DNA of 64,000 nucleotides from Rosa chinensis (Eukaryota > Streptophyta > Magnoliopsida > Rosales > Rosaceae): the NCBI RefSeq assembly GCF_002994745.2, contig NC_037091.1, positions 2,202,501-2,266,500 of the forward strand, written 5' to 3'. A program made the translations under genes and the position numbers. Shown piece after piece: positions 1-10,289 of this stretch. How positions within the stretch are numbered: the first letter of the stretch is position 1; each line of letters begins with the position of its first letter. The notes below the pieces were generated by a model. It had not been told where the DNA came from, made no database searches, and worked only from the letters and a program-made list of their open reading frames with translations.

Positions 1-1102
1 TCCTTTATGCTGGTTTTAGAATTTAGCTTTTTCAAGTAAAGCTAGCTTATGTGGTTAGTTAATTCTCTGAGCAAAGTCTCTTAAACATAAAGCTCACAAA
101 TGCTTACAATCTGGTGATGAGATCTTGACAACAGAACAGATTGTTGTAGCAAGTGAACATGACTCTAAGGTCTAGAAGTGGTAGTAAATTGGTATTCTTT
201 GCAGGTGACATTTGTATTAAAATGTTGCGGAGAAGAGGACATTGTAATAATACTAGAATTTGCTTTTTGTTTCTGCTCTATGGGGATACTCTTATGTCTA
301 AAACTGACAATGTACATTCAACGAATGAGCTGAAGATGGACTTGATTGTTGAGTTGTGTTCAAAGTTCACGATACTGCTACTTTTCTCATGTAGTTTTAG
401 TCACCTGTTTTTACTATGTTTACTTCATTCATCAGGTTATATGTTTGCTTTGGATATTTCTCTGTTGAGATTACATGTCATTATAAAATGCAAGCTTGCT
501 AAGTTAACTGTTTGATAGTAGAATCATATCAGTATTTGGAATACATTTATTATGTTTGCTTATATGAAGGTGAATTGCTCAAATGCCAAGTCTATTAGCA
601 GAGCAACAGTTATGTCCCTGACTACTCATTGGATTAGGACAGTTAGCTGTCACGATTTTCTCTGCTTTTCCTTTATCCCAATTGTACTTATCATTCTGTT
701 TTTTTGTCTGTATCAGTTCATCTTTTGTGGTCATTCACTATTAATCCTATGCTATTAGGATATACAATGAATGCCAATTGCAGCACCTCTATACACTAGA
801 TGAACCAACCGAGGGAATCTAATGTACTTTTTGTTATATCTTACCATTTTTGTAACCAGTTTCAAAAACAATTTTGGTTAATGTTGATTTTTTGAAAATT
901 GTACGTAGTCAAGCTTGGTCTGTTTAGAACTTCCATTTTTGAAACATGTAGATATATGAATCTGGTTAGAACACCAGATTTTAAAATATGTAAATATACA
1001 TTATTTAATGAAAAATGTATACATATACCCGCAACATCGCGCGAGATATATGCCTAGTGAGACCAATTTGGGACTTTACATACTTTGCCACGTTACTGTT
1101 AG
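1..1102. other. Gene-free stretch
   Basis: This stretch is AT-rich. Its open frames (for example 153-515 and 552-758) have no recognisable domain, odd composition and no splice context. It could be the intron, 3' untranslated region or flank of a gene left of the window. I see nothing that can be named. Confidence 0.5.
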
Positions 1103-1120
1103 AAGCTAACCTAGGATGAC

Positions 1121-2051
1121 AAAATCTCTTAACAAATATCATGTATTAGATAGATCCATATATTCTGCTTTGAGGAAAAACCCTAAGACCCTCAGTTTGC
1201 AATCTCGTTCTCGTCCGGCGGCGCCCGGACGTAGGGGCTGGCCTCCGGCCACACAGTTGTCAGGGTTTGCTGCCGGACGAGAGATCTAATGCCCATGGGA
1301 TTGTCGGAAGGTTTTGGCTCGGGTCTGTCAGATGGTTCGGCTAGGATAGTATGATGGGTGAGCGTACTTCACGGGTTTGGTCATCGATTCATGCTGCTGG
1401 CTTCTGGGATCGACGGTGGCCATGGATCCTGATCGATAGCGTGTGTGGTTGCAGGGCTTGTAGAGATAGGTCTTGTGTGCTAATACATGTCGGGAAGCGT
1501 TTGGCTCTGCTTGGCTTGGATTGCCAGGACGAGATGGTGTGGCTAGGCAAGCATGGCGAAGCAGGTCTTGCGACATGGGTCGGGCGGAACTCGGCCGGAC
1601 TGGTGCTGTACGACGGCGTGGTGGAAGGGACAAGGTGGATTGGCCCAAACCAATGATGGGCCTGGTGCATTCCTTAATGGACTCCCCTATTGGGCCGGAA
1701 CTGTTTGGGCTAGGGTTCTGGCCTAGTCCTTTGCTATTTTGGGCTAGGGTTTTTGGCTCTTGGCCCAAACCTATGTTTTTAGCTTTTTGTCTAATTACAA
1801 TAAGTTCCCTTGTATTAGGAACCTAACGAGTGTTTTGTTTTAGCTTGTCTATTTGCTATGTTTTTTTTCATAGCTTATAGGCTCGCTGTTATGCGAGCGA
1901 TAAGTTCAAATATAGTTGGTCTATCCTATGTATCACTGTGGCTCCTCCACGAAGTCTTGTCTGGCCATTGTTATGTGTCAGCGGATGGGTATGTAATGAC
2001 CTTCTTGACATGCGCTATTATCAATGGAATTACCATTATTTCAAAAAAAAA
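1121..2051 (+). mobile_element. LINE-like poly(A) retroposon with 18-bp TSD
   Basis: A 0.93-kb GC-richer block ends in an A-run at about 2042-2053. It is bracketed by the same 18 bases, aagctaacctaggatgac, at 1103-1120 and 2052-2069. A long TSD plus a poly(A) tail is the mark of LINE-machinery retroposition in the plus orientation. No reverse transcriptase frame is present, so this is a truncated or non-autonomous copy, or a retrocopy. Its start (CCCTAAGAC followed by CCGG-rich sequence) resembles the start of the retroposon at 27194. The open frames inside it (1328-1826) overlap on both strands and look like shadows of GC-rich DNA. Confidence 0.75.
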
Positions 2052-2069
2052 AAGCTAACCTAGGATGAC

Positions 2070-2360
2070 TCATTTCTCATCTTTCATTATTGAAAGATAC
2101 GTGTTATAGCAGAAGGATAAAGTTAAATATTCACATACAATAACTTAGCTGAATTTTTCCCCCAAAAAATATGGAAAAAATAAACAGTATGTGGTACTTA
2201 ACTTACCCAAAAAGGGTAACTGTTGCTATAGTTGGGCTAAAATTTCCAGTTTAGCATTTCTGTTTTTTTTTTTTTTTTTTTGACCATTTTTCTTAATTCT
2301 CTTCAAGATGTTCGTCTTTCTGGGGTTCATATAGAGCCAGCAAAAGAATAGGAATAATCT
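2070..2360. other. Intergenic, nothing recognised
   Basis: This is AT-rich sequence with a T-run at about 2263-2281. No coding or structural signal is visible. Confidence 0.4.
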
Positions 2361-2449
2361 GTTAGGATATATAGAGAACTCTAAATCTTAAGAGATTAGA
2401 TCGAGTAACGAAATCACTGAAGTTACGCACGTACCCTTCGGACGAGGTA

Positions 2450-2614
2450 AGGAGAACTGACGAGGCATTTGGCGCTCCACAGAGGGTCGTTGAGATCACC
2501 TCCATGTCGTTCCAGCTCCGTCGCAAACCAGCCATCCAGAACCGCACAGCCACAACACTTTTCCAGAAAATCGCTCATGAACGACGACGTTTTCACCGCG
2601 CTTCCCAAACCCAT
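2450..2614 (-). pseudogene. Homocysteine S-methyltransferase first exon (relic)
   Basis: Reading minus from the ATG at 2612-2614, the frame gives a short N-terminus, then CGCAVLDGWFATELERHGG and NDPLWSAKCLVSSPYLVRR. This matches the N-terminal exon of plant homocysteine S-methyltransferases, which use S-methylmethionine to methylate homocysteine to methionine. The frame ends at a plausible GT donor near 2448 (AAGG/GTACGTG). The family normally has DGGFAT, so the W in DGWFAT may be a substitution of a conserved glycine. The next exon is missing. Immediately upstream on the minus strand lies a last-exon relic of the same family, so the locus is rearranged and not an intact gene. Confidence 0.7.
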
Positions 2615-2714
2615 TTGTTTTCGTAGAGCTTAGCTTTGGTCAGATTGGGAGTGTAGGACTAAGACAAAGTATAGGGAACACAAAACTTTGGCTGCTCTGG
2701 AACTGTTCGGTTTT

Positions 2715-2803
2715 GAAGGTGAGGTATGAAATGCCACTTGGCAATGGCCACGTCTGCTGCAAACTCTTGATCAACCACCCCACTAGACCACTGCAATGGA
2801 AAA
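2715..2803 (-). pseudogene. HMT last-exon relic
   Basis: Read on the minus strand, this gives SSGVVDQEFAADVAIAKW, the start of the C-terminal HMT exon seen more completely at 53536-53694. It loses similarity before the GGCC zinc-binding segment. It lies between a PPR relic and an HMT first exon in an order that does not fit one gene, so it is duplicated debris. Confidence 0.55.
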
Positions 2804-2889
2804 GACATGCAATCAGAGTTTTTCAAACAGATGAGAAATAGAAATTACTAAGCATTCATACGAATTTTATCTAATTTTGGTACTAAGGT

Positions 2890-3029
2890 TGTAATTATGT
2901 AAGCACACACCCTCTCACTCAAAGCAACATCCTTCAACTTTGCTCAAGCAGAAATGACACACACCAGAGTCACTGATTCACCGAATTGGGTTTGATCCCA
3001 GTAGCCACCATCTCGAAAAACAAAGAAAC
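2890..3029 (-). pseudogene. PPR pseudogene, part A (interrupted by copia)
   Basis: On the minus strand this resembles the PPR segment around 52620-52700 (the SSCAKLKDVALS-type stretch). It is the downstream part of the PPR relic that continues at 10290-10690. The two parts are separated by the copia element at 3030-10289, whose TSD gaaac occurs at 3025-3029 and 10290-10294. It is too degraded to encode a protein. Confidence 0.6.
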
Positions 3030-3344
3030 TGTTGTAGTACATATGTCTATTTCATGTATTAAAGTGTAAAGATAGGAATAAGTGACTTGTATGATAAGCT
3101 TTATGCCAAAGGGGAACAAGCATGGTTATCTCTATCATCACAGCCACAATGCCACATGAGAAAGCTAGAAATAGAGCTGTCATCCAAGTTGTATTTCATT
3201 CTTTAAGCATCTCACATCTCAAATGTATTCCTATAAATACCTCCTTGAATGAGATGAATAAACACACTTGAGAACTCCATTCTCTCTTTGGATTACTCTC
3301 TCTCTCTCTCTCTCTGTGTTTCATTTTATAGTTGTACTTAAACA
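3030..3344 (+). repeat. Copia 1, 5' LTR
   Basis: A 315-bp direct repeat of 9979-10289. It starts TGTTGTAGTAC and ends CTTAAACA. A CT microsatellite near the 3' end (about 3297-3314) accounts for the length difference from the 3' LTR. A TATA-like stretch (cctataaatacc, about 3229) may belong to the element promoter. Confidence 0.95.
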
Positions 3345-3652
3345 CGTTATCAGCACGAAATTGCTCTAGAATTAGGATCGAAGTTGAAAGGAGAAGAGGT
3401 AGTTCATAATCCAATCGAAGCCATTTTTTCAAACTTACAAAAAACCTCCAAACCCTAGCTCATATCAAAGCCCTTGATTCAAGAAGCCCAGAACCGGTTT
3501 CAGAACCGCCAGAACCGGCCGGAAACCGCCTGAACCGGCTGCCGGAAGATCTGAACCACAGCCGGACCGCTGTCGATATCTGCCGAGCTGCTGCCGAGTC
3601 CTGCCGAGCAGCTGCGCAGAAGCTGCCGAGACCTGCCGAGCGCACCTGCCGA

Positions 3653-3880
3653 GACCCCTGCACAGCACCTGCCGAGCAGCTGCCGAAGGCCTGCCGAGCA
3701 CCTGCCGAGACCTGCCGAGCGCACCTGCCGAGCCCCTGCCGAGCAGCTGCCGAGACCCCTGCACAGCACCTGCCGAGCAGCTGCCGAAGGCCTGCCGAGC
3801 ACCTGCCGAGACCTGCCGAGCGCACCTGCCGAGCCCCTGCCGAGCAGCTGCCGAGACCCCTGCACAGCACCTGCCCAGCT
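3653..3880. repeat. 101-bp tandem repeat built from CTGCCGAG units
   Basis: The short motif ctgccgag(c/a) is reiterated from about 3540 to 3960. A higher-order unit of 101 bp starts at 3653, 3754 and 3855 (anchor gacccctgcacagcacctgc). It lies in the untranslated leader of copia 1. The open frames on its minus strand are repetitive and need no coding explanation. Confidence 0.85.
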
Positions 3881-3979
3881 GCTGCCTAGCAGCTTCCGAT
3901 CTGCTGCCTAGCAGCTGCCGAGTTGCTGCCTAGCAGCTGCCGAGTTGCTGCCTAGCATCTGTCGACAGATCCGCGAGGC

Positions 3980-4235
3980 AAATTTCCGGCCAATCTCCGG
4001 CCACTTTTCCGGCCAATCTCCGGCCACTTTTCCGGCCAAATTTCCTGCCAATCTCCGGCCACTTTTCCGGCCAATCTCCGGCAACTTTTCCGGCGACTTT
4101 TCCAGCAACTTTCCGGCGACTTTCCGGACACTTTTCAGGCCATTTTCCGGCGACTTTCGGACAATTTTCCGGCGATTTTTCCGGCCATTTCCGGTGACTT
4201 TTCCGGCGACTTTTGGGCAACTTTTTCGGTCATTT
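3980..4235. repeat. TTTTCCGGC-type minisatellite in copia leader
   Basis: Imperfect tandem copies of ttttccggccaatctccggccac and the related ttttccggcgac follow the first array directly. They lie upstream of gag in copia 1. Long frames read through it on both strands are low complexity. Confidence 0.8.
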
Positions 4236-4530
4236 CCGACAACACTATTTCAAGGTATTCTTTACTAAAAGTTCCCGCTTTTGAGTTTTTATTTATTTTT
4301 CTCCTCTTTTTCTTTTTGGGAACTTACAATTAAAAAGCGGAATTATAGAAAATTCACGCTAAACGAACTAAGAGCGTTCGTAGTCAATGAACTAAGAGTG
4401 TTCATAATATTCGGACTAAGAGCGTCCGCAAGCATCGACTTATGACCCTATTAAACATCATTGTTTCGGTCTAATCCAAATATTCTTGGAAATTGATTTC
4501 ATAGCTTGGAAATCTTATTATTAGTTTTTC

Positions 4531-5721
4531 GTGGAAGTTTTAAACTCCGAAACTAATACATCTTTTTCTTCTTATATTTCAAGGATGTCGAATGAACCTA
4601 GACTCGATTTTCAAATCCTTGACTCAACTGGTTCGGATTACCATAGTTGGAAAACCGACGTTGAGAACCATCTCACATCAAAAGGGATATTGCCCATAAT
4701 CCAGGCACCAAACGCGGGCCTTGTGTTCCAACGAACACCCATAAAACATGCACAAGCAATTATCTTGATGCGACGCCATATGGACAAAGCACTCAGATTG
4801 GAGTACATGTCCATCAAAGATGCAAGGGACCTATGGGTAGCGCTAGAAGAGCGCTTTGATAATATCCAAGATTCCCTCCTCCCTGACTTGAAGGTTCAAT
4901 GGAACAATTTACGCTTCTCCGACTTCAAGTCTGTTGCTGAATACAATTCAGAAGCTCTTCGGCTAAGTGCCATGCTGAAGTTCTGTGAAAAACCTCTCAC
5001 AGAAGAAGAGCTAATTGAGAAGACTCTCTCCACCTTCCCCGTCGCAGCAATTATACTATCAAAGCAATATCGCACTGAATATAATGCTGGACGACTTACG
5101 AAGTTCAATGAGCTTATCAATATTTTGTCGGTAGATGAGAAGCACGACAATATCCTTGTAAAGAATTATAATTCAAGGCCCGTAGGAACCAAAAGCGTTC
5201 GTGAGGCGAATTATAATGCACCCAAGAAAGGGCGCAAGGAGCGGTACCCTACTAATAAGGGGCATGTATACCCTAACAAGGGACATGACGGACGCATGGG
5301 TCCATACAACCGCCCCAATAAAGAAGGAAACCGCAACTTTGGAGCGGGCACACGTGGTGGCAAATCCACACGTGGGAGAGGAGAATATAACAACACCATG
5401 GGCCGTAACAATGTGGGCCGTGGAGGTCGCATAATACGCCGTGGTAGTGGCAGCAACAACCCGCCTAGGGAATATCCACAACGTGCACCTCAAATAAAGA
5501 AAGTCAACCACAATGACGTGTGTCATAGGTGTGGATCAATTGAGCATTGGTTTAAGCAATGCCAAGCAAGTACACAACTAGCTGCACGCTACAAGGAGTA
5601 CAGGGAAATGAGGGAGCAAGAAGCTCACCTTGCTGAAGAAGATGGTGAAGATGTAATTCTCACCATAAAAGACTTCAAAGCTGAAAATGAAGAGCACGAG
5701 GATGCCGCAGACTTTGATTAA
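4531..5721 (+). CDS. Copia 1 Gag polyprotein
   Basis: A 396-residue capsid/nucleocapsid protein that would form the retrotransposon particle and bind its RNA. The N-terminal two thirds has the Gag pattern of plant copia elements (DYHSWKTDVENHL, a YMSIKDARDLWVALEERF-like segment, and a region before the basic domain predicted helical). A Gly/Arg/Asn-rich basic region follows at about 245-320. One CCHC zinc knuckle is seen, CHRCGSIEHWFKQC, at about residues 331-344. An acidic C-terminus follows. Either the first ATG (4531) or the ATG at 4585 (MSNEPRLDF) could start it; the second begins the similarity to other Gag proteins. No lesions are visible. Confidence 0.9.
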   Translation: MEVLNSETNTSFSSYISRMSNEPRLDFQILDSTGSDYHSWKTDVENHLTSKGILPIIQAPNAGLVFQRTPIKHAQAIILMRRHMDKALRLEYMSIKDARDLWVALEERFDNIQDSLLPDLKVQWNNLRFSDFKSVAEYNSEALRLSAMLKFCEKPLTEEELIEKTLSTFPVAAIILSKQYRTEYNAGRLTKFNELINILSVDEKHDNILVKNYNSRPVGTKSVREANYNAPKKGRKERYPTNKGHVYPNKGHDGRMGPYNRPNKEGNRNFGAGTRGGKSTRGRGEYNNTMGRNNVGRGGRIIRRGSGSNNPPREYPQRAPQIKKVNHNDVCHRCGSIEHWFKQCQASTQLAARYKEYREMREQEAHLAEEDGEDVILTIKDFKAENEEHEDAADFD

Positions 5722-6060
5722 AATAGTCTTTTCTATTTTCCAATAAAACGGCAAAAGTGCCTTAGTCAAATAACAATTGACTCTTTCTTATGTGGCGTAC
5801 TCAATAAAGTATGATGTCTAGGCAAGTAATTGAGATCAGAGTACTTAAGCGAGCCTCGCTCCACCAACATCTCTATACTTACCTGGTCATATTTTATTGA
5901 AATTACCAAACGGATTGAGCAATTACACTTTGTATAAAGTTTGATTTTATTGGAATAAACTTTAGAAACTTTGATGTAATCATTGACTATTTTCCCTATT
6001 AATAAAGTATCGCATTATCAATGTCATTGACATGTGTTAATATTCCGAACTTTATTTTTC
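5722..6060 (+). promoter_or_regulatory. Gag-pol spacer with possible splice acceptor
   Basis: About 310-340 bp separate the gag stop from the pol frame. The sequence just before pol ends in a pyrimidine-rich stretch, tttatttttcag, followed by tATGTC. That would serve as a 3' splice site for a spliced pol message. Expression of pol by splicing is an inference; no matching donor was fixed. Confidence 0.35.
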
Positions 6061-9000
6061 AGTATGTCTTCGGGAGAATTGGAATGCCTTCTTGATAGTG
6101 GCACCACACATACTATATTACGACATAGGCAATTATTCTTATGGATGACACCTAGTCAATCTTCAGTGACCACGATGGCAGGACCATCTCAATTGATTCA
6201 TGGTCGTGGACCAGCTCAATTTCTATTGCCAAATGGCACAAATATTAATGTCGCCGAAGCTTTATATGCTCCAAGGGCTGGAAGAACCCTATTAAGTTTT
6301 AAAGATATAAGAGCCAATGATTTTCATGTGAAAACACATTGTGAGAATGGACAAGAGTTCCTTTACATCACCTCTAATAACTACGGAAATACACGAGTAT
6401 TAGAGAAACTCATGTGTCGCTCTAGTGGATTGTACGCAACCACTATCAGAGTCATTGAATCCAACCATGTCATGAATGAAAATTTATGGGATTCCGACAC
6501 ATACAGGCTTTGGCACGACCGTTTGGGACACCCAGGTCGTGATATGATGATCTGTATATTAAAAACTTCACACGGACATCCATTCTTTAAAACAAAAAGG
6601 AATACGAACCAAAAAGAGGTTCAAAGAATTACTTCTAAAGCATATCATTCGTTTTGCAAAGCTTGCTCTTTAGCAAAAGTAGGATCGAGACCATCCTATG
6701 CAAAAGACATTAAAGAAAATATACCATTCTTACAAAGAATACAAGGTGATATCTGTGGACCTATCCATCCAACTTGCGGACCATTTAGATATTTTATGGT
6801 GTTGGTTGATGCATCGACACGTTGGTCACATGTCATGCTCTTATCCACAAGAAATGCTGCATTTGCTAAACTCCTAGCACAAATCATTAAGTTAAGGGCT
6901 CACCACCCTGATCATCCTATTAAGTCAATTCGTCTTGACAATGCTGGGGAGTTTACATCAAAAACTTTTGATGATTATTGCATGTCCATTGGAATCGAGG
7001 TTGAACATCCTGTCCCTCATGTACATACCCAAAATGGTCTCGCAGAAGCTGCCATTAAAAGACTTCAAATGGTTGCTAGGGCATTGGTTATGCGCACCAA
7101 TCTCCCTATTTCTGCTTGGGGCTATGCAATATTACATGCAGCTGTGCTTATTCGTCTAAGGCCCACTGCCACCCAACCTTTTTCTGCATCCCAGATGGTG
7201 ACTGGGTATGAGCCTAATGTCTCACATTTACGCATATTTGGGTGTGCAGTCTATGTGCCAATTGCGCCACCACAGCGCACTAAAATGGGTCCTCAAAGAC
7301 GATTAGGCCTTTATGTTGGCTATGACTCTCCAACCATAATCCGCTACATAGAACCCTTGACAGGTGATCTATTTACCGCTAGATTTGCGGATTGTCACTT
7401 TGATGAGACAGTCTTCCCGCCTTTAGGGGGAGACACGAATATAACTAATGTTCAACAAAAAGGACAGGAATTGTCGTGGTTTGTCCCCACTTTGTCTCAT
7501 CTTGATCCCCGAACCGCACAATCTGAAAAAGAAGTGCAGAGAATTCTCGATCTTCAGAACGTAGCAGAATCGATGCCTGATGCGTTTTCTGATATTGCTA
7601 AAGTGACTAGATCACACATACCTGCTGCAAATATACCTGCAAGGATTGATGTCCCTAAAAGACATAATGCCATCTCAAAAATACATGAGAATGGCGCCAA
7701 CGCCCCCTCTATGGGTGACACATTGGCTAGGCCCACGGCTCCTGCCAGGAAGCGCGGGAGACCTATAGGTTCGATGGATTCTCGCCCAAGAAAGAAAGCG
7801 AGTTTGGCACAAGATAATCCATTAATCATAGATATGAATAATCCATCCCACGAGAATATTCCGGATTATGGTTATGTCCAAGAGACACCATTGGGGGACG
7901 CTCCAATGTCAGAACCAACTCCAGAGAATAGAGAAATCTCCATAAATTACAATAGTGTACATGAGATGATGGATAGAAATTCTATGGCAATTAATGATGC
8001 GTTTGCATATCATGTTGCAAAAGGAATCATAGAATATGATGATATCGAGCCTCGCTCTGTTGAAGAATGTCAACGGAGAGCAGATTGGCCTAAATGGAAA
8101 AATGCGATCCAGACTGAATTGGATTCACTAACAAAGAGACAGGTATTTGGGTCTATAATGCTGACACCACCAAATATAAAGCCTGTTGGCCATAAATGGG
8201 TCTTTGTTAGAAAACGTAATGAGAAAAATGAGGTGATGAGATATAAAGCTCGCCTCGTGGCGCATGGTTTCTCACAACGCCCTGGAATCGACTACGAGGA
8301 GACATACTCTCCCGTAATGGACATTATAACGTTCCGCTACCTTGTCAGTTTGGTAGTTTCCGAAAAACTTGACATGCAGCTTATGGATGTGGTTACAGCA
8401 TATCTCTATGGGGATCTAGATTCAGAGATATATATGAAGGTTCCTGATGGACTTCAATTACCAAAATCAAGTGGCTCTAAACCACGGAGCGCGTTTTCAA
8501 TAAAATTAAGACGCTCACTATATGGATTGAAACAATCCGGACGGATGTGGTATAACCGTCTAAGTGACTACTTGATTGGAAAGGGATACATTAACAATGA
8601 AATATGCCCTTGCGTGTTCATTAAAAGAACAAGTTCCGGATTTGCAATTGTAGCAGTTTATGTCGATGACATGAACCTAATTGGAACTCTAGATGAGTTA
8701 AAGGAAACTGCTAAATATTTGGAATCCGAGTTTGAGATGAAAGATCTTGGGAAAACACGGTTTTGCCTCGGAATAGAACTCGAGCACCGTAGTGATGGGA
8801 TTATGATCCATCAGTCAGCATATACTCAAAAATTACTAAGGCGCTTTAATGAAGATAAAGCAAAGCCTGTAAGTACTCCCATGATCGGCCGAAGTCTTGA
8901 GCCCACAAAAGATCCGTTTCGTCCAAGGGATGAGGACGAAGAATTATTAAAGGCTGAAGTACCCTATCTAAGTGCGATAGGCGCATTATTGTATTTAGCA

Positions 9001-9783
9001 CAATGCACAAGACCAGATATCTCATTCGCAGTGAACTTGTTAGCTCGACATAGTTCTGCGCCGACACGCCGCCATTGGATTGGCATAAAGACAATCTTTC
9101 GATACCTAAAAGGTACGATTGATATGGGCTTGTTTTATCCCTACAGAGAGAAAATAAAAGACGGAAGATTGGGATCAGACCCTATGAGGCAAAAAGCCAC
9201 CTTCCATAATACAGACGCCGGCAACACCATCCATGGTGACCGACGTTCTCCTCCTCCCCTCCATCAAAATAAAAATAATGTTTTGATGGGCTTTGCTGAT
9301 GCTGGGTATCTCTCTGACCCCCATAAAGGTCGCTCCCAAACAGGTTATGTCTTTACCATGGGAAGCACGGCGATATCTTGGAGATCTACTAAACAGACAC
9401 TTGTCGCTACTTCCTCAAATCATGCAGAGATTATTGCTCTACATGAAGCTGTGCGTGAATGCATATGGCTAAGGTCTATAAATAGACACATTCGAGGAAC
9501 TTGTGGTTTGAAGTTTACCACAGATAAACCTACATGCATTTACGAAGATAATGCAGCTTGTATTGAGCAAATGAAATTAGGTTTTATCAAGGGTGACAAT
9601 ACTAAACATATATCACCGAAATTCTTCTACAATCAGCAACAGCAAACACTTCTAAACATTGAAGTAAATCAAATCCGATCAGAGGATAATGTAGCAGACT
9701 TATTTACTAAGTCGTTACCAAAAACCCCTTTCGAGAAACATGTGAAGAGTATCGGATTAAGAAGATTATCCGAACTCTCATGA
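6034..9783 (+). CDS. Copia 1 Pol polyprotein (PR-IN-RT-RNase H)
   Basis: 1249 residues with the copia domain order. Aspartic protease LLDSGTTHTI is near residues 19-28. The GAG-pre-integrase/zinc region is LWHDRLGHPG with CKAC. Integrase shows GDICGPI, LDNAGEF and the catalytic-Glu region NGLAEAAIKRL. Reverse transcriptase has KARLVAHGFSQ and YVDDMNLIG. RNase H has FADAGYLSDPHKGRSQTGY, SSNHAEIIAL and YEDNAACIEQ. It ends at 9783, about 195 bp before the 3' LTR. The likely start is the ATG at 6064 (MSSGELECLLDSG), after the putative acceptor. All catalytic motifs are present and no frameshift is seen, so this copy may be functional. Confidence 0.93.
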   Translation: MLIFRTLFFSMSSGELECLLDSGTTHTILRHRQLFLWMTPSQSSVTTMAGPSQLIHGRGPAQFLLPNGTNINVAEALYAPRAGRTLLSFKDIRANDFHVKTHCENGQEFLYITSNNYGNTRVLEKLMCRSSGLYATTIRVIESNHVMNENLWDSDTYRLWHDRLGHPGRDMMICILKTSHGHPFFKTKRNTNQKEVQRITSKAYHSFCKACSLAKVGSRPSYAKDIKENIPFLQRIQGDICGPIHPTCGPFRYFMVLVDASTRWSHVMLLSTRNAAFAKLLAQIIKLRAHHPDHPIKSIRLDNAGEFTSKTFDDYCMSIGIEVEHPVPHVHTQNGLAEAAIKRLQMVARALVMRTNLPISAWGYAILHAAVLIRLRPTATQPFSASQMVTGYEPNVSHLRIFGCAVYVPIAPPQRTKMGPQRRLGLYVGYDSPTIIRYIEPLTGDLFTARFADCHFDETVFPPLGGDTNITNVQQKGQELSWFVPTLSHLDPRTAQSEKEVQRILDLQNVAESMPDAFSDIAKVTRSHIPAANIPARIDVPKRHNAISKIHENGANAPSMGDTLARPTAPARKRGRPIGSMDSRPRKKASLAQDNPLIIDMNNPSHENIPDYGYVQETPLGDAPMSEPTPENREISINYNSVHEMMDRNSMAINDAFAYHVAKGIIEYDDIEPRSVEECQRRADWPKWKNAIQTELDSLTKRQVFGSIMLTPPNIKPVGHKWVFVRKRNEKNEVMRYKARLVAHGFSQRPGIDYEETYSPVMDIITFRYLVSLVVSEKLDMQLMDVVTAYLYGDLDSEIYMKVPDGLQLPKSSGSKPRSAFSIKLRRSLYGLKQSGRMWYNRLSDYLIGKGYINNEICPCVFIKRTSSGFAIVAVYVDDMNLIGTLDELKETAKYLESEFEMKDLGKTRFCLGIELEHRSDGIMIHQSAYTQKLLRRFNEDKAKPVSTPMIGRSLEPTKDPFRPRDEDEELLKAEVPYLSAIGALLYLAQCTRPDISFAVNLLARHSSAPTRRHWIGIKTIFRYLKGTIDMGLFYPYREKIKDGRLGSDPMRQKATFHNTDAGNTIHGDRRSPPPLHQNKNNVLMGFADAGYLSDPHKGRSQTGYVFTMGSTAISWRSTKQTLVATSSNHAEIIALHEAVRECIWLRSINRHIRGTCGLKFTTDKPTCIYEDNAACIEQMKLGFIKGDNTKHISPKFFYNQQQQTLLNIEVNQIRSEDNVADLFTKSLPKTPFEKHVKSIGLRRLSELS

Positions 9784-9978
9784 TCTTCAGGGGGGAGTCT
9801 AAATCAGGGGGAGTATCTAGAAACATACTCCACACTCAATGCGCGTTGCACTCTTTTTCTCCTTCGACCAAGGTTGTTTTTTCCCACAGGGTTTTATTAC
9901 TTGGCAAGGTTTTTAACGAGGCAATTTCGAAGCGCACGGCCTAGACAATATTATTGACATGAAATATCCAAGGGGGAG

Positions 9979-10289
9979 TGTTGTAGTACATATGTCTATT
10001 TCATGTATTAAAGTGTAAAGATAGGAATAAGTGACTTGTATGATAAGCTTTATGCCAAAGGGGAACAAGCATGGTTATCTCTATCATCACAGCCACAATG
10101 CCACATGAGAAAGCTAGAAATAGAGCTGTCATCCAAGTTGTATTTCATTATTTAAGCATCTCACATCTCAAATGTATTCCTATAAATACCTCCTTGAATG
10201 AGATGAATAAACACACTTGAGAACTCCATTCTCTCTTTGGATTACTCTCTCTCTCTCTCTGTGTTTCATTTTATAGTTGTACTTAAACA
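9979..10289 (+). repeat. Copia 1, 3' LTR
   Basis: A 311-bp direct repeat of 3030-3344. The one clear substitution is in tttcattNtttaag (c/a), plus a shorter CT run. It is followed by the second copy of the TSD gaaac and then by PPR pseudogene sequence. Confidence 0.95.

Larger units (their letters stand above)
3030..10289 (+). mobile_element. Intact young Ty1/copia retrotransposon
   Basis: This is a full-length element with LTRs at 3030-3344 and 9979-10289 and a 5-bp TSD gaaac (3025-3029, 10290-10294). LTRs begin TG and end CA. The sequence after the 5' LTR (cgttatcagcacga) fits a tRNA-derived primer-binding site. A purine tract, aagggggagtg, sits at the 3' LTR boundary. Gag (4531-5721) and pol (6034-9783) are separate long frames without internal stops. 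Apart from CT-microsatellite length I noticed about one substitution between the LTRs, so insertion is recent. It landed in an already duplicated PPR copy. Two GC-rich tandem arrays occupy the leader between the 5' LTR and gag. Confidence 0.95.

Noticed and set aside
1328..1826. Overlapping open frames on both strands
   Set aside because: They lie in a GC-rich retroposon, overlap each other and show no domain; probably frames opened by composition.
3460..4268. Long Ala/Arg/Gly- and Pro/Phe-rich frames
   Set aside because: They come from tandem repeats in the copia leader; repeated units with periods keeping the frame open give such frames by chance.
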